Below are positions 24,805 to 35,576 of a stretch of 64,000 nucleotides of DNA, one piece after another. The notes under the pieces were generated by a model. That model did not search any database. It had not been told where the DNA came from and was given only the letters and a program-made list of their open reading frames with translations. Position numbers and translations under genes: made by a program. The first letter of the stretch is position 1. Every line of letters starts with the position of its first letter. Source of the stretch: Rotaria socialis (taxonomy: Eukaryota > Rotifera > Eurotatoria > Philodinida > Philodinidae); the NCBI GenBank assembly GCA_905331475.1, contig CAJNYU010000079.1:16631-80630 (forward strand), read 5' to 3'.

Positions 24805-26527
24805 TTAATTACTTAAGAATGATGAACGACAAGAACTGAATGACTAGTATTCTGATTTTAGAAAAAAAATGCCGGAATTCATCATTGTTGTTTTCGGTGA
24901 TTGTTTGTATATTTAAAAACAAAGACAATAAATCAAGACGAGACCCGGTTTAAATTAAATCCTTAAAAAAAGACTTGTTACTACAGAATATGATCTATTA
25001 TATAAGCTGCTGAATAATTTCATGTAAATAGATGTTTTCTGACATGAAATCAACGTCACCAGAGGGAGCAAATGGAACTAAACATTTCTGTTATTGGTTT
25101 GCATTGAACACTTGTCTATAAATGCAAAGAACATTCCCAAGATAACAACTGATTTTCTTTATTTCTAACAATGCCCTAATGTAGCTATTAAATAAAACAT
25201 CCGCACTATAGAATAAAAGAGACATTCAATTTAACTCTTGATAATAACCTTTTTGATATAAGTATATTTGATAAACTCCCTCATTACTGTTCATCATGTC
25301 AAATCAAAGTACCATAAAAGAGATCAAAGAAACCTTTTCAATAATGTGGATAAGGGTTTCTTTTCTTTATGAAAACAACTTCTATGAATGTTATTTAGTT
25401 TTATATCAGATAATCAATATTTTAAAATAACTTTTGTAGAATTGAGATTTTTAGGAAACAATGAAAAGAAGATATTAATATTGATTTATTGCTGCAGATC
25501 ATTCAGAGATAAAATAATGGTAGAATTGAATGGGTGCCGTTAAAAAAATAAACGGTACGATTTTTAAAATTTATCTTAATCAAATATCCCTTTTATTTTA
25601 ACAATAACGTTAATGAGTACAAGGAAAAAACAATGAAACTAATCATGGTTAAATATTTTTTATTTTTGATGATTTCGACAGATTAAAAGTTTTATTTTTT
25701 GACATCTAATTAAGTTAAAGTATGATATCAAATAAAAGGAGCAAACACGTTTATATTGTCTCACTTCATTAATGTCGAGTAAAAAAAAACCTTTGACAGG
25801 TTTGTCCTTCGTAGTTAGTAAGAAGCCGCTTGCTTTTGCCATCGTTTCATTATAATGTTGATATGACGAGAGAAAAATGTGTAGTCATCGAGTTACATAT
25901 ATTGTGCAGTTATACAAGATTTAGTTCAGGTTTATTCTTCGTTAAATATGCTTTGCCTGTTCAATATTTCATTAAATATATATATATATCTTGATATTTG
26001 TAAGTTCAATTTTTTCTTGAGAAAGATTAGATTATTTTTAGTATTATTATTTTTCATATGTATTGTGATTAATCTTTAGTAAACCATCCATGAATATTCA
26101 GCTATATCCTTTATTTATTGAAATATTTTTATAAAAAAGAAGTTGTTAGCACTCAAAGAGTTGGAAAATTTATGGAAAAAAAGCGGTAAATATAAACCAA
26201 TATCTAAAAATATAGCAATCTATATCTAATTTTAAAATAAATTTATATCTAATACACGATGAATTTATATCTAATTTATTAAGTAACACTACCTAACAAC
26301 ACAAAGTTATATACAATTACTTAGGGTATACCAAAAGTTCTGACCACGAGATCTTTAGTTCGACAAAATTCATAGTTCTAAAAGTTTTATTGTGCGAATA
26401 TATATAGTAATATGCCTGCTCTATGATACTGCATATATTAGTCCTATATTGGATTTAATTCTAACAGTCATTTTGGAGAAAATCTATAATATAGTGGCTA
26501 TATCAATATCTAACAGATCTTTGTGAA

Positions 26528-26632
26528 ATGTTAGGATACATTCTGGAATATTCTGTGTTGTTTATTTGCCTCTTGTGTAACGTTCTATGACGTCATGTTC
26601 GAGAATATTACATTCCGATAGTATATATAGGT
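26528..26632 (+). promoter_or_regulatory. Promoter-like cluster: CRE palindrome, heat-shock-like boxes and TATA box
   Basis: Within about 100 bp there is GAATATTC (about 26545), TGACGTCA (26588-26595, a perfect CRE), TTCGAGAATATT (about 26598, GAA/TTC inverted units as in heat-shock elements) and GTATATATAG (26621-26630). The transcript would start just before the G-rich tract at 26660. No gene follows, so this may be the promoter of a solo LTR whose start could be the TGTTAGG at 26529. No target duplication could be confirmed. Confidence 0.3.
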
Positions 26633-26659
26633 GAAAGATCGTTCGGTTTCAAATCATTG

Positions 26660-26720
26660 AGGGTGCGGGTGTGGGTGTGGGTATGGGTGTTCTTATCTCT
26701 CTTCACACCCACACCCACCC
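26660..26720. repeat. Inverted interstitial telomere-like repeat (TGTGGG / CCCACA)
   Basis: 26660-26690 is a run of GGGTGCGGGTGTGGGTGTGG-type units, and 26703-26720 is CACACCCACACCCACCC, its inverse, separated by a TCTTATCTCTCTT pyrimidine spacer. TGTGGG is the telomere unit I associate with bdelloid rotifers. The two tracts can pair as a hairpin. Confidence 0.6.
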
Positions 26721-27545
26721 TTTGTAATAATTATTCAACTCACGAAATAAATTTACTTATTTGTTACTCACTTGCCTGAAATGTTCGGCTATGACGGAAT
26801 ATCTTCTACTCCTAAATCTTCTGCAAGAGTAATCTCTTTATTTTTACAACCACATAACAGTTAGAATTTCAATCGTTTTATATATTTTTCTTTCTAAAAA
26901 ATCTCTTAGCAAGCTAAGTCACACTGTTGCTGACGGCACGTGCACATATATGATTGATCTAGAATCAACAAGCGATGCTATTCATACAAAAGGATCGATA
27001 CTAGGAAAAGAGTCGTTTAATAATACTTCCATAGTTGTGTTCTATTTTTAAAATATATTCTGTGATATTCTTGTAGTCATAGTCGTGGAGAAAAAATAAG
27101 GTTCAAATTGTGATCAATCAAAGTTTCTGAAAAATCAGAATAATTCACGTATTGCTGTAAATATTTGCAACTGTCTACATGCGACCGCTGACATGCACTA
27201 GGAGGTAACATGTATATCGAATAAAATTTTTATTTTAATTAACTTTTCATTCCACTCATGCTGATCAATATTTCTGCGAATAAATAACATATTGATCTTT
27301 AGTGCAAGACAAATGATTGTTTGATGTATTACTTTGATTCATCTTTCATACGAAGAAAAGTATTTATATCGAGAAATGAAAGATTAACGAGACAATCGTC
27401 ATGACTTATTTTTCCGGGAGATTTTCATCTCATTTTGAATCATTTTTATTTATGCCAATGTTAAATAGAGAATAGTATAACGATCGTTGCTTATACGTTG
27501 CAATTATGATTTTCTCTCAGTTGACTTGATTATGTAATTTATAAC

Positions 27546-28147
27546 CAGGGTTACCAAAGCTCCTGTTTTGACCAGGGATCTCCTGGTTTTGAAACTTTTC
27601 TCCTGACAAGAAATCTCCTGATTTCAGGAGGTTTTTTTATATTTTCTCCTGATTTTTTTAATGTGGCGATTAGCAACGTTTTGAACCTGCTGCGCTTTTA
27701 AAGAGAAAGGAACAAATCTATTTAAGTGTTAAACTTATATATGGAATGACAATCGAAATCAAATGAACCATGATTTAGTTGGAGCTGAGTTAAAGATTAA
27801 AATAAATACTCATTTGCAGTGTTGTCAGATGTCGAACTTNAGTAAATTGGTCAAGTATTTTTTACTATTTATTCTAATGAGCACGTTTTAGTTATCTATT
27901 TAAATAAAATTTATGAAGTCCGCATTCTATTTTCAATTATAATTCACCTACAAGGAAATTTTCTGCCTCAATCTCATTATAGGAAAAGAGTTTAATGCGT
28001 CTATTAGTGAAAAATTGGATGTTGTCAGATAAAGACCACCCAATGAGTGTTGAGTGTCAAAAAAACACTCCTGATTTTTCTCCTGATTTACAAACAAAAT
28101 TCTTATGAAAAACTCCTGTTTTCTAAAATTTGAATTTGGTAACCCTG
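27546..28147. mobile_element. 602-bp non-autonomous hAT-like transposon with perfect 8-bp target duplications
   Basis: Terminal inverted repeats begin CAGGGTTACCAAA at 27546 and end as the complement TTTGGTAACCCTG at 28147. The direct 8-bp repeat TTTATAAC flanks both sides (27538-27545 and 28148-28155). An 8-bp duplication and a CAG-type terminus are hallmarks of the hAT superfamily. Subterminal CTCCTG units recur in both orientations. No ORF. One N at 27840. Perfect target duplications suggest a fairly recent insertion. Confidence 0.92.
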
Positions 28148-28155
28148 TTTATAAC

Positions 28156-29467
28156 AATACATATAGAGACCAAGATAGATATTGAAATAGAAAATAAAAG
28201 AGAAAAATGTATCTTTTGATTATCTCTAAGTTTTTCATATTAGATCTTGGTATTTCTTGCTTTCTAATCTAATAATCTGATCACTCTTTAAAAACAAATT
28301 GGCTATGGCCAACTTACAAATTAACTTTCATAGGTCTAATTTATATAGAATTGGAAGATAATTTCAAAAAGATCTGAGAAATTATTGATGTAGAAAACTA
28401 TGATGAAGTATTTCAACGGTTGTTACTTTTTTTCATCAATGTTCTTTAACTTTGTCTCAATCAATGTAACATCAAATATAGAAAGTATCACCAGACTAGA
28501 GTTCGTCACTGTTTTAAAAAGATGTGTTAATTTTTAATTTATTTGCACGAAAAAGCGTGATGTACATCACAAAAGTCAAAAGATTAATTCTTGGTTCGAC
28601 GATTTAAAGACTATCATAAATCACTTGACTGCTATTTACCAATCAATTGATCATGATCAACTTGGACAAAGTTTTCTATTGAATTTCTTTCTTTGATAGG
28701 ACATATGTATATATCACTCATTTCACATCTCATTCTACTAACTAATTTGTTCTTTGAATGAAGTTTCTTTTCATTGCTTTACAGAATAAGATTTCTTCAG
28801 AATTCACTGAGCGAACAATAGTGCCCTATATATTTTCAATGTAGTATGGAAACTCCTATATTAGTTATACTTTTGAATTATTATTGACTGCAATATTTTC
28901 ATAACGCACGATGTTACACAACTAGATGTAGTATGATTCTACATGAAACATTTTTTGCTAATGAAATTCTGCCAATCAATCACATGATGTCAAGTTTAAT
29001 ACATTTTGATGTCAATAATGACTTTTTTTATAATAGCTAAACTATTAGTTCTACAGCTATTGCTGACTTTTTCTTCGCGCTCATACAAATTTTGACCTGC
29101 AACTACAGTTTATGACAATACAATTTGATGATAATCATAGTAGTAGCTCCATATCCTCATTCGTGTGCGAGTTTTGATTTTCACATTTCCGTCAACCATT
29201 GAATATATTTAATAGTTGTGATAGAAATTTTACAGAAAAGTAAATCTCTGACTCCTGCATTTCTGCTGCTCATTGAAGTGGATGTATAAAATGAATGTTT
29301 ATTCTCTGAATCTTTGATAATTGTTGGAAATTTTATAGAAAAGTAAATCTCCAATTTCTGATTTTCTGGTCGTCTGTATAGATTTCTTCTTCAAAGTCAG
29401 ATATCAAAAATTAGACATCAGAGATTCTCTGAAAACTGGTAATAATTTGAGATTTACCACGGCCACA
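28156..29467. other. Intergenic region, no gene seen
   Basis: AT-rich. A 26-bp unit close to GAAATTTTATAGAAAAGTAA occurs twice about 100 bp apart (near 29225 and 29327), a small local duplication. No ORF with protein-like content. Confidence 0.45.
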
Positions 29468-30538
29468 TCATTCAAATTATTGATAATTATTAAAATTTAT
29501 TTTATTTTTCGTTTCTCTGATTTCAAATAATATGCTTTAAATATTTTATTTACGTTTATTTAATAACCTGTCTTAAAACAATATTATCTATTCAATATTA
29601 AATCAAATTCAACCATCTTTTGTAATCATAAAAAACTTATCAGTAGCTCTATACGTTTTTGTTTTAAATCTAATGATCATAAAGTATAAAAGACGAATTC
29701 TATTCTCGTTTTAGGAACAAAATATTGCATGTGTTTGGATTTTTCTTTTATTGCTTTGATGCATCAAATGATTAATACGATCACTGCATCGATTGGCACA
29801 TTAAAACTGTTTTCATACTCATTCAGAATCGGCATAAAAAACATCAGATTCATAAAAACGATAAAATATGGTTTTTTTTTTGAAAAGTATATACTTAGAA
29901 TTCACGAAATAATTTATTTTATATCCGATTGAAAACGTTTCAAGTGTGTGAATGGAGAAAGATCTCTGCTCATAAAAATAATTCGTCTTTATATAACAGT
30001 AGAAATTTCTCTCAATCTCAAATTTTCACATTGAAATAATATCATTAAGGTTGATTTATATAAAAACGGTTTTTGTTTTAATTTTGAAAATTCATCGCAG
30101 TATAAATCTGGCATTGAATAGATGCTTTTTACTGACAAAACGAAAGTAACTCTAATATTTTATCAAAGAAGGCTGAAAAAATTCATTCCCCTTGAGTTCT
30201 AATCATCTTTTGACTTTCAGTAGGTTAAGTATGCTAAAAATGAAATAATCCCTTGCACCTTTCTTTGAAGACGTATCGCTCCCTTCTATCAAACATTTCA
30301 TAGATTTCATAGTATAAATATGGTCAATTCAATTAGTGAGCAAAACCATCATTTTATCTAGTGACGAAAATTCTAAAGATTATCGAGAAGCACTCGATTG
30401 TATTATGGAACAGAAAAAAAGTTGAAAGTGATCAAAAAACAATAATTGAAAATAAAAAACTTAACGTTCTCTTATTGGTATAAATCGTAAAATATAAAAA
30501 TCATGCGGTTTTTATTTTATCAATGAATTATGAAGCTA

Positions 30539-33500
30539 TCAATAGTTGTAATGAAGACTTGTCCTCCATTTAAACGGATCTTCACAGCCAAGTTTTGAAG
30601 ATTCAATGATGACATCAACGACGATAAGGTAAGCACTGACAACAACCGTGGGAAGAGGCAAAGTCGGTAAACCGTTAAAATCACTAAAGTAAAGTATGAA
30701 ACCAGTACATAAATCAACAAGTTCTATGTTAGCTAAGCAACCGAATGCTCTGCATACTCTTATCACAATCGAAGAATTATGTGGTACAATCAATAATAGT
30801 AAAACATCGAAGATTAGAAAGTCACCCCATCCGATAGCCGAAACACAGCTGTCCCAATTTTTCACACCATTGTTCAGTTCATTAATATCATCTGCACAAT
30901 AAACGCCGTATGGAGCTGTTGGATAATTAAACGATAGAGCGTTCACCACTGTTTCCGTTACTGGATTATACTTGTAACGGTTAGGATGTAAATATACGAT
31001 GCTATTAAAAAACAAGAAATTCAAAAGTCTTATTTGTATGAATAAAATGAAAAGAAGTGATTCACTCAGAAGATACCTAATTCAAAAGTTTAGAGTTTTC
31101 TAAAAATTCTTCTAAAAATCTTCAGAACGAAGAATGTTTATAAGATACATTTCACTTTATGCACAAGTTTTCTGAAAGCGAGAGAAATATCAAATTTGAT
31201 TATAGTGTTCTATTGTAGTTTTTTGTCATATTTTGTAATTAATGTTAATCCTAGGTAATTCAAGTTTGTTCTGGTCTACCTAACGGCGTGCCGTAAGAAA
31301 AAAATATGTTAAGTGTATTATTCATATACGTATATCAGTTCTTTTTTTTTTCTTTCTGAACACATATATTATGTACTGTTCAGACAGTTGGGAAAACGCT
31401 CTGTTGCCGTTTAAACGGTGATGCATTATCCAAAATCCTCGTTTATCACAAAGACGATTTCGAACTGATTAAAAAAATCTGGTTTTGTGAAACACAATCT
31501 GAAAGGAGTGTTGGAAGATATAGGATAGAAATTTGGACCCATCTGGCGGGGGGGGGGGCNNNNNNNNNNAATTTGTCCCCCCCCCCCCCCCCCCCCCCCC
31601 CCCCGCCTCCACAGACCGTTACAGAGAAATTAATTAATTCTTTTCTCTGTAACGGTCTGTAACGATTTCTAGAGACTCCATACATCATAATACAGACCGT
31701 CACAGAGAAACCCCACAAACCATCACTGACCGTGATACACGGATTCCAGAAAAGGAGTTTCATCATGTTTCACATTTTAATCCCACAGGGATTGCGCTAG
31801 CAGTTTTTTAATCGTTTCAAAACATTAAATTATAACTAAGCTAAACATAAATTCACTGATGGTTGAATACATGACTTTTCGTGACTCGATCTGTAGTAAA
31901 CAAGGTTTTTGTTTAAAGACAATTCATTTCATATCAACGATTATCGAGTAGTTTTCATTTATTCTTCACGAAAGAAAAATAGTTTAAAACGTTGAATAGA
32001 TCGCAGTGTTTATTCTAATAAACTGAATTGAAGTATATTTTTAAAACATAAGATATGAACACCAGTATTTTTTATCAGCTGCAAGGTTTTTTATTCTGGT
32101 GTAAATTCAAAAAATTTCTACAAAGTATGCCTATCCATGTGTTATGTTGGTGAAATGCACAAATTTTCGTTTATTTAGATAAATATTACGACGTATTCGA
32201 AATTAAATATTTCTCCTTCATAAAAAAATTAAAACTACTCGTTTCTTTTAGGCTTTCTTTTAAAGCACTTCTTTTTACTAACTACTTCTTTAACACTTTT
32301 CAAGGTGACTTTTATTTTTGTTGGCTGCTTGTAGTTAATATGTTTGTCTTATATCTGATAAATATTCTACTGAAGATCATTTAGTTTTCTGAACTAACTC
32401 CAAGATCTAGACAACTGTGCATACCTACTGTAAAATATAAATGTAGTCACCAAATTTGAATATGTAATACTGACGATGAATACTAGAAGAAAAAATAATC
32501 TAACTTAATATCTAAGTATTTAATATGAACTTAGTGAGATACGTTTCATTTCTAAGAGTAAATTAATGAGTTAGTGCAAAAATGAATTATTCTAAGTGTA
32601 CAAAACGCTTGTTAGCGGAGTCCTTTTGGGGCTAAAATGTTGAACTCACATGTGACTTTTCGCCGAACGCTACTAATACACAACATGCAAAGTGTGAAAT
32701 ATGTTGCACATTTTAATTGTTTCGTAAGATAATCGATCGATAGAAAAAAGTCGCTAGAAACCTCGCAATAAAACTTACACTCACAATTTTCTTCGAAAAT
32801 ATATACGAGTTTCACAAAATTATAGATAAAACATTTTGATACTTTCTATGCATTTTGTCAACTAAATGTTTGAAAACTATACATAATTCAAGTAGATGTA
32901 AGATCTAATCATTATTAAAACTATGTTCTCATTCTCTAACTCTTGTCTGTCCTCGATAAAATAAAAATATCATTACGAAAAGTAATAGTATAGCTGACTG
33001 CTTAGTTTCATTAAGCTTATGTTTCTCTGTAGGACATATCAAGATGAATAATCATCTACTTGCTTTTTAAGCGTCCTAAACCTGTGAAGTAATAGTCTCC
33101 TATAATTGATAAAATAAAATATATCTCTATATTATCTTGACCAATTTCTGCTACAAATCAATAGCAAATGAAATATTAAGAAGAAAAGTAGCTTACTGGT
33201 TCAACCAGAAACATATACTCACTATCGTTCATATAGAGTAGTATCAATAGCTGATATTCTAATTTACAAGCCAGCAAATGATTTTAACTAATTGATTGAT
33301 ACGTGTATCTTAACTTGATCAGAAGATTTTTTAAAGTTTCTATAAGTATTAATACAGTTAACTGATTATTTTGAAGATAAATCATCAGATCATATAGAGA
33401 AATGAAAGCTCCAGATGATTCCCTTTTCTTTCATCAGCACCCAAAAATCATATAAAGCTCAGATTCAAGGAACACTAATACAGAAGAAAACCGTAATTCT

Positions 33501-35576
33501 ACCAAAACAAAAAGGAATTGTACCACTCTTTGTGGTTATAGTAGTTTTTTTTGATGAAAAACAGCATGATTTTAAATATCTATCGTTACTTCTTACATAG
33601 TAGATACTGATTCTTGTTTCAATAGAAGTTTATTGTTTCCCATACGGTTAACATTTAAAGATGAAAGAAAAATCTATAGCTGTTCTTTTACTGATTTTGC
33701 GTTACAGGTTTCATTTTCTCTCTTTAGATACTATATCAAATGAAGAGAAAAAATGTCAGAATGGTGTAAATAAAGAACACAAGTTAAATAAGAGAAAAAA
33801 TTAATCAGCGCAATTATATATGTGAAATATTTGTGAATGAATGAGCACTGTATCGTATTTTATTATATATCTTACATGTATTAGACAACATCATGGAGGA
33901 ATAGAAATATTTCTATACAAATCTTTGTAACGCAGAAGACGGTTTTCTGAAAATTTTGCATTAACTGTCGTGTATGTGGAAGAATGTGAAGTGGTCTAAA
34001 TTCACATGTTTTGACCTCTCTACTAATTGATCTGAAAACAGGCTGCTCTTTCTAAGAAACAAAACCTCGGTTTGCAAGAATCTCTGTTTCGACATGTTTC
34101 CATGAGATAGGTTGCCCACCTATATTGATATTCTGACGTTTCAGAAGCTGTATCTAGGTTTTTAAAAAGTTCAGTCAACATTTATACGTATACATAGTCC
34201 AAAAGAGATTTCTATCGAGTTATTACAAGCGTCTCATTTCCAAAGTACGTACACAATACACAGACCTGACACATGTAAATATTCTAATTTTCTTTGTTGA
34301 TTTCTTGTAAAGTATAACCATGTTATGAAGACTCAAAAAAAATAGGGTACAACATAACCACAAGAATGATGTTTAAGAACAATCATTTTAGTTGGGATCG
34401 GTTGAAAAAATAACTTCAATGCATTAAAAATGTTTCAGATTTTCAGCACAACTGCTATAATGTAATTACCAGATCCTAGTTTTGTTCTAATTTCTACTCC
34501 TAGATATTTTAAACGCGACACGAACTCAACTGGATTATTTTGATAAAAGACTTTTGATATATTAGGGGGCATTGCACTGTAGATCGGCATTGCTTTTGTT
34601 TCTATAACATTGACCGGTAGTATATGATTTTCTCAAAAAAATTGAAAAAACGTTCATTGCTATTTTATTCTTGCTCTCTTAACTCGTTTATATGGTGAGA
34701 TAGTTTTTTCTCTACGGATCCTTTCACTAAAGTAGATACTGATCTATAAAATCGATTGAACGAGCATGTAACAATATAAATGATTTGTAATGTGAATGTA
34801 TTTAAATCTTAAGCGGTTGACTATTTCTCAAATAACTACTGCCGGTAGTGTATTTACAATGTAATTCGGAAAAGGATGCTTGGCTATAAAAAGAAAAAGT
34901 AAGAAACACTTAATTATATGGACTTACATATCTATAACAGACATTAGCCAAATGAAACCAAAGCCAATATATGTAGGTATAGGTAGCGATAAAACATCGT
35001 ATATCATGAATGCTAAAAATGCCATTAATAAGCAAATAAACTTTTGTTGAAGAGTGAAGGAAAGAATCGGTAGATCCTGATGAAGCCATTTATGCTTAAG
35101 ACAAACGAATTGCCAAACAAAGAAATAGACTGTAAATAAGTCAACTTCATACCACATGCCAATACGATTGCAGTAACGAACCAAAAGCCAAGTAGTTGTA
35201 ATCGTCAGTGACAAAAGGACAATGATATTTTTAGTTGTCGAACAGAATGAAATATGAATAAGAGTAAAAATCCAGAAAATAGCGTCATCGAAAGAGTGAA
35301 TGAATTGCATCTGCCATCGCTCGGAAGATAAGAGAGACACGGTGGATCATCTGCACAAAGTATAGTAATATATAAATAGTTTATTAGTCATTTATGCCCA
35401 CAGATCGAATAATAACACCAGGAGCGTAAAGCCAGTGCATGATCGCGTGTGGGATCTACTAACATGTACTGCAATAAAAAGCCACTTGCTCTTGTGTTTT
35501 TCAGAGCACAATGGAGTATGTATGTGATGAACATACTCAAAGTACTTGCCTTGCATTTGTACATCTGATCTTTCAT
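30539..35576 (-). pseudogene. Presenilin-like intramembrane protease, copy A, frameshifted and with altered PAL motif
   Basis: Same three-exon layout as copy B: exon 1 35402-35576, exon 2 34928-35350 and exon 3 30539-31001, with donor GTAAGT at the end of exon 2 and a phase-2 acceptor 3.9 kb away. Exon 2 is 423 nt against 424 in B, because a run of A residues (minus strand) near 35230 has five instead of six. The frame from exon 1 then meets a stop a few codons later. Downstream, the YD motif (IYDVLSLPIP) and GWGD survive, but the PAL motif reads LPTLPLP instead of LPALPLP. The C-terminus is also shorter. Two independent lesions in catalytic or frame-critical places point to a dying copy. A homopolymer assembly error could explain the first lesion but not the second. 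Confidence 0.75.
31479..31803. mobile_element. Insertion of about 325 bp present in unit A only
   Basis: Unit B runs uninterrupted from ATTAAAAAAAT to TTTTTTATCG (about 48404-48430), while unit A has this block between the same flanks. Inside are a perfect 19-bp stem (ACAGACCGTTACAGAGAAA and its complement, about 31611-31663), a further diverged ACAGACCGTCACAGAG unit, an 11-base G run, a 10-N gap and a 28-base C run. The ends share only CTG...CAG and an internal TGTGAAACA in inverted orientation. The target duplication is unclear. It lies in intron 2 of the presenilin-like pseudogene. Confidence 0.65.

Larger units (their letters stand above)
24805..27537. other. Intergenic, no gene recognised; contains telomere-like tract and promoter-like cluster
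   Basis: No ORF with protein-like content. Of note are a TA-repeat at about 25977-25989, a promoter-like cluster near 26528-26632, and G-rich then C-rich telomere-like tracts at 26660-26720, described separately. Confidence 0.45.

Noticed and set aside
25660-25842. 60-codon minus-strand frame starting MAKASGFLLTTKDK
   Set aside because: The first 30 residues look plausible, but the frame soon becomes low-quality and no downstream exon was found.
30696-30902. Plus-strand frame, repeated at 47627-47833
   Set aside because: Antisense shadow of presenilin-like exon 3, whose minus-strand frame carries the catalytic motifs.
31446-31766. Minus-strand reading frame with a glycine run
   Set aside because: Produced by translating the poly-C tract beside an assembly gap; no protein-like sequence on either side.
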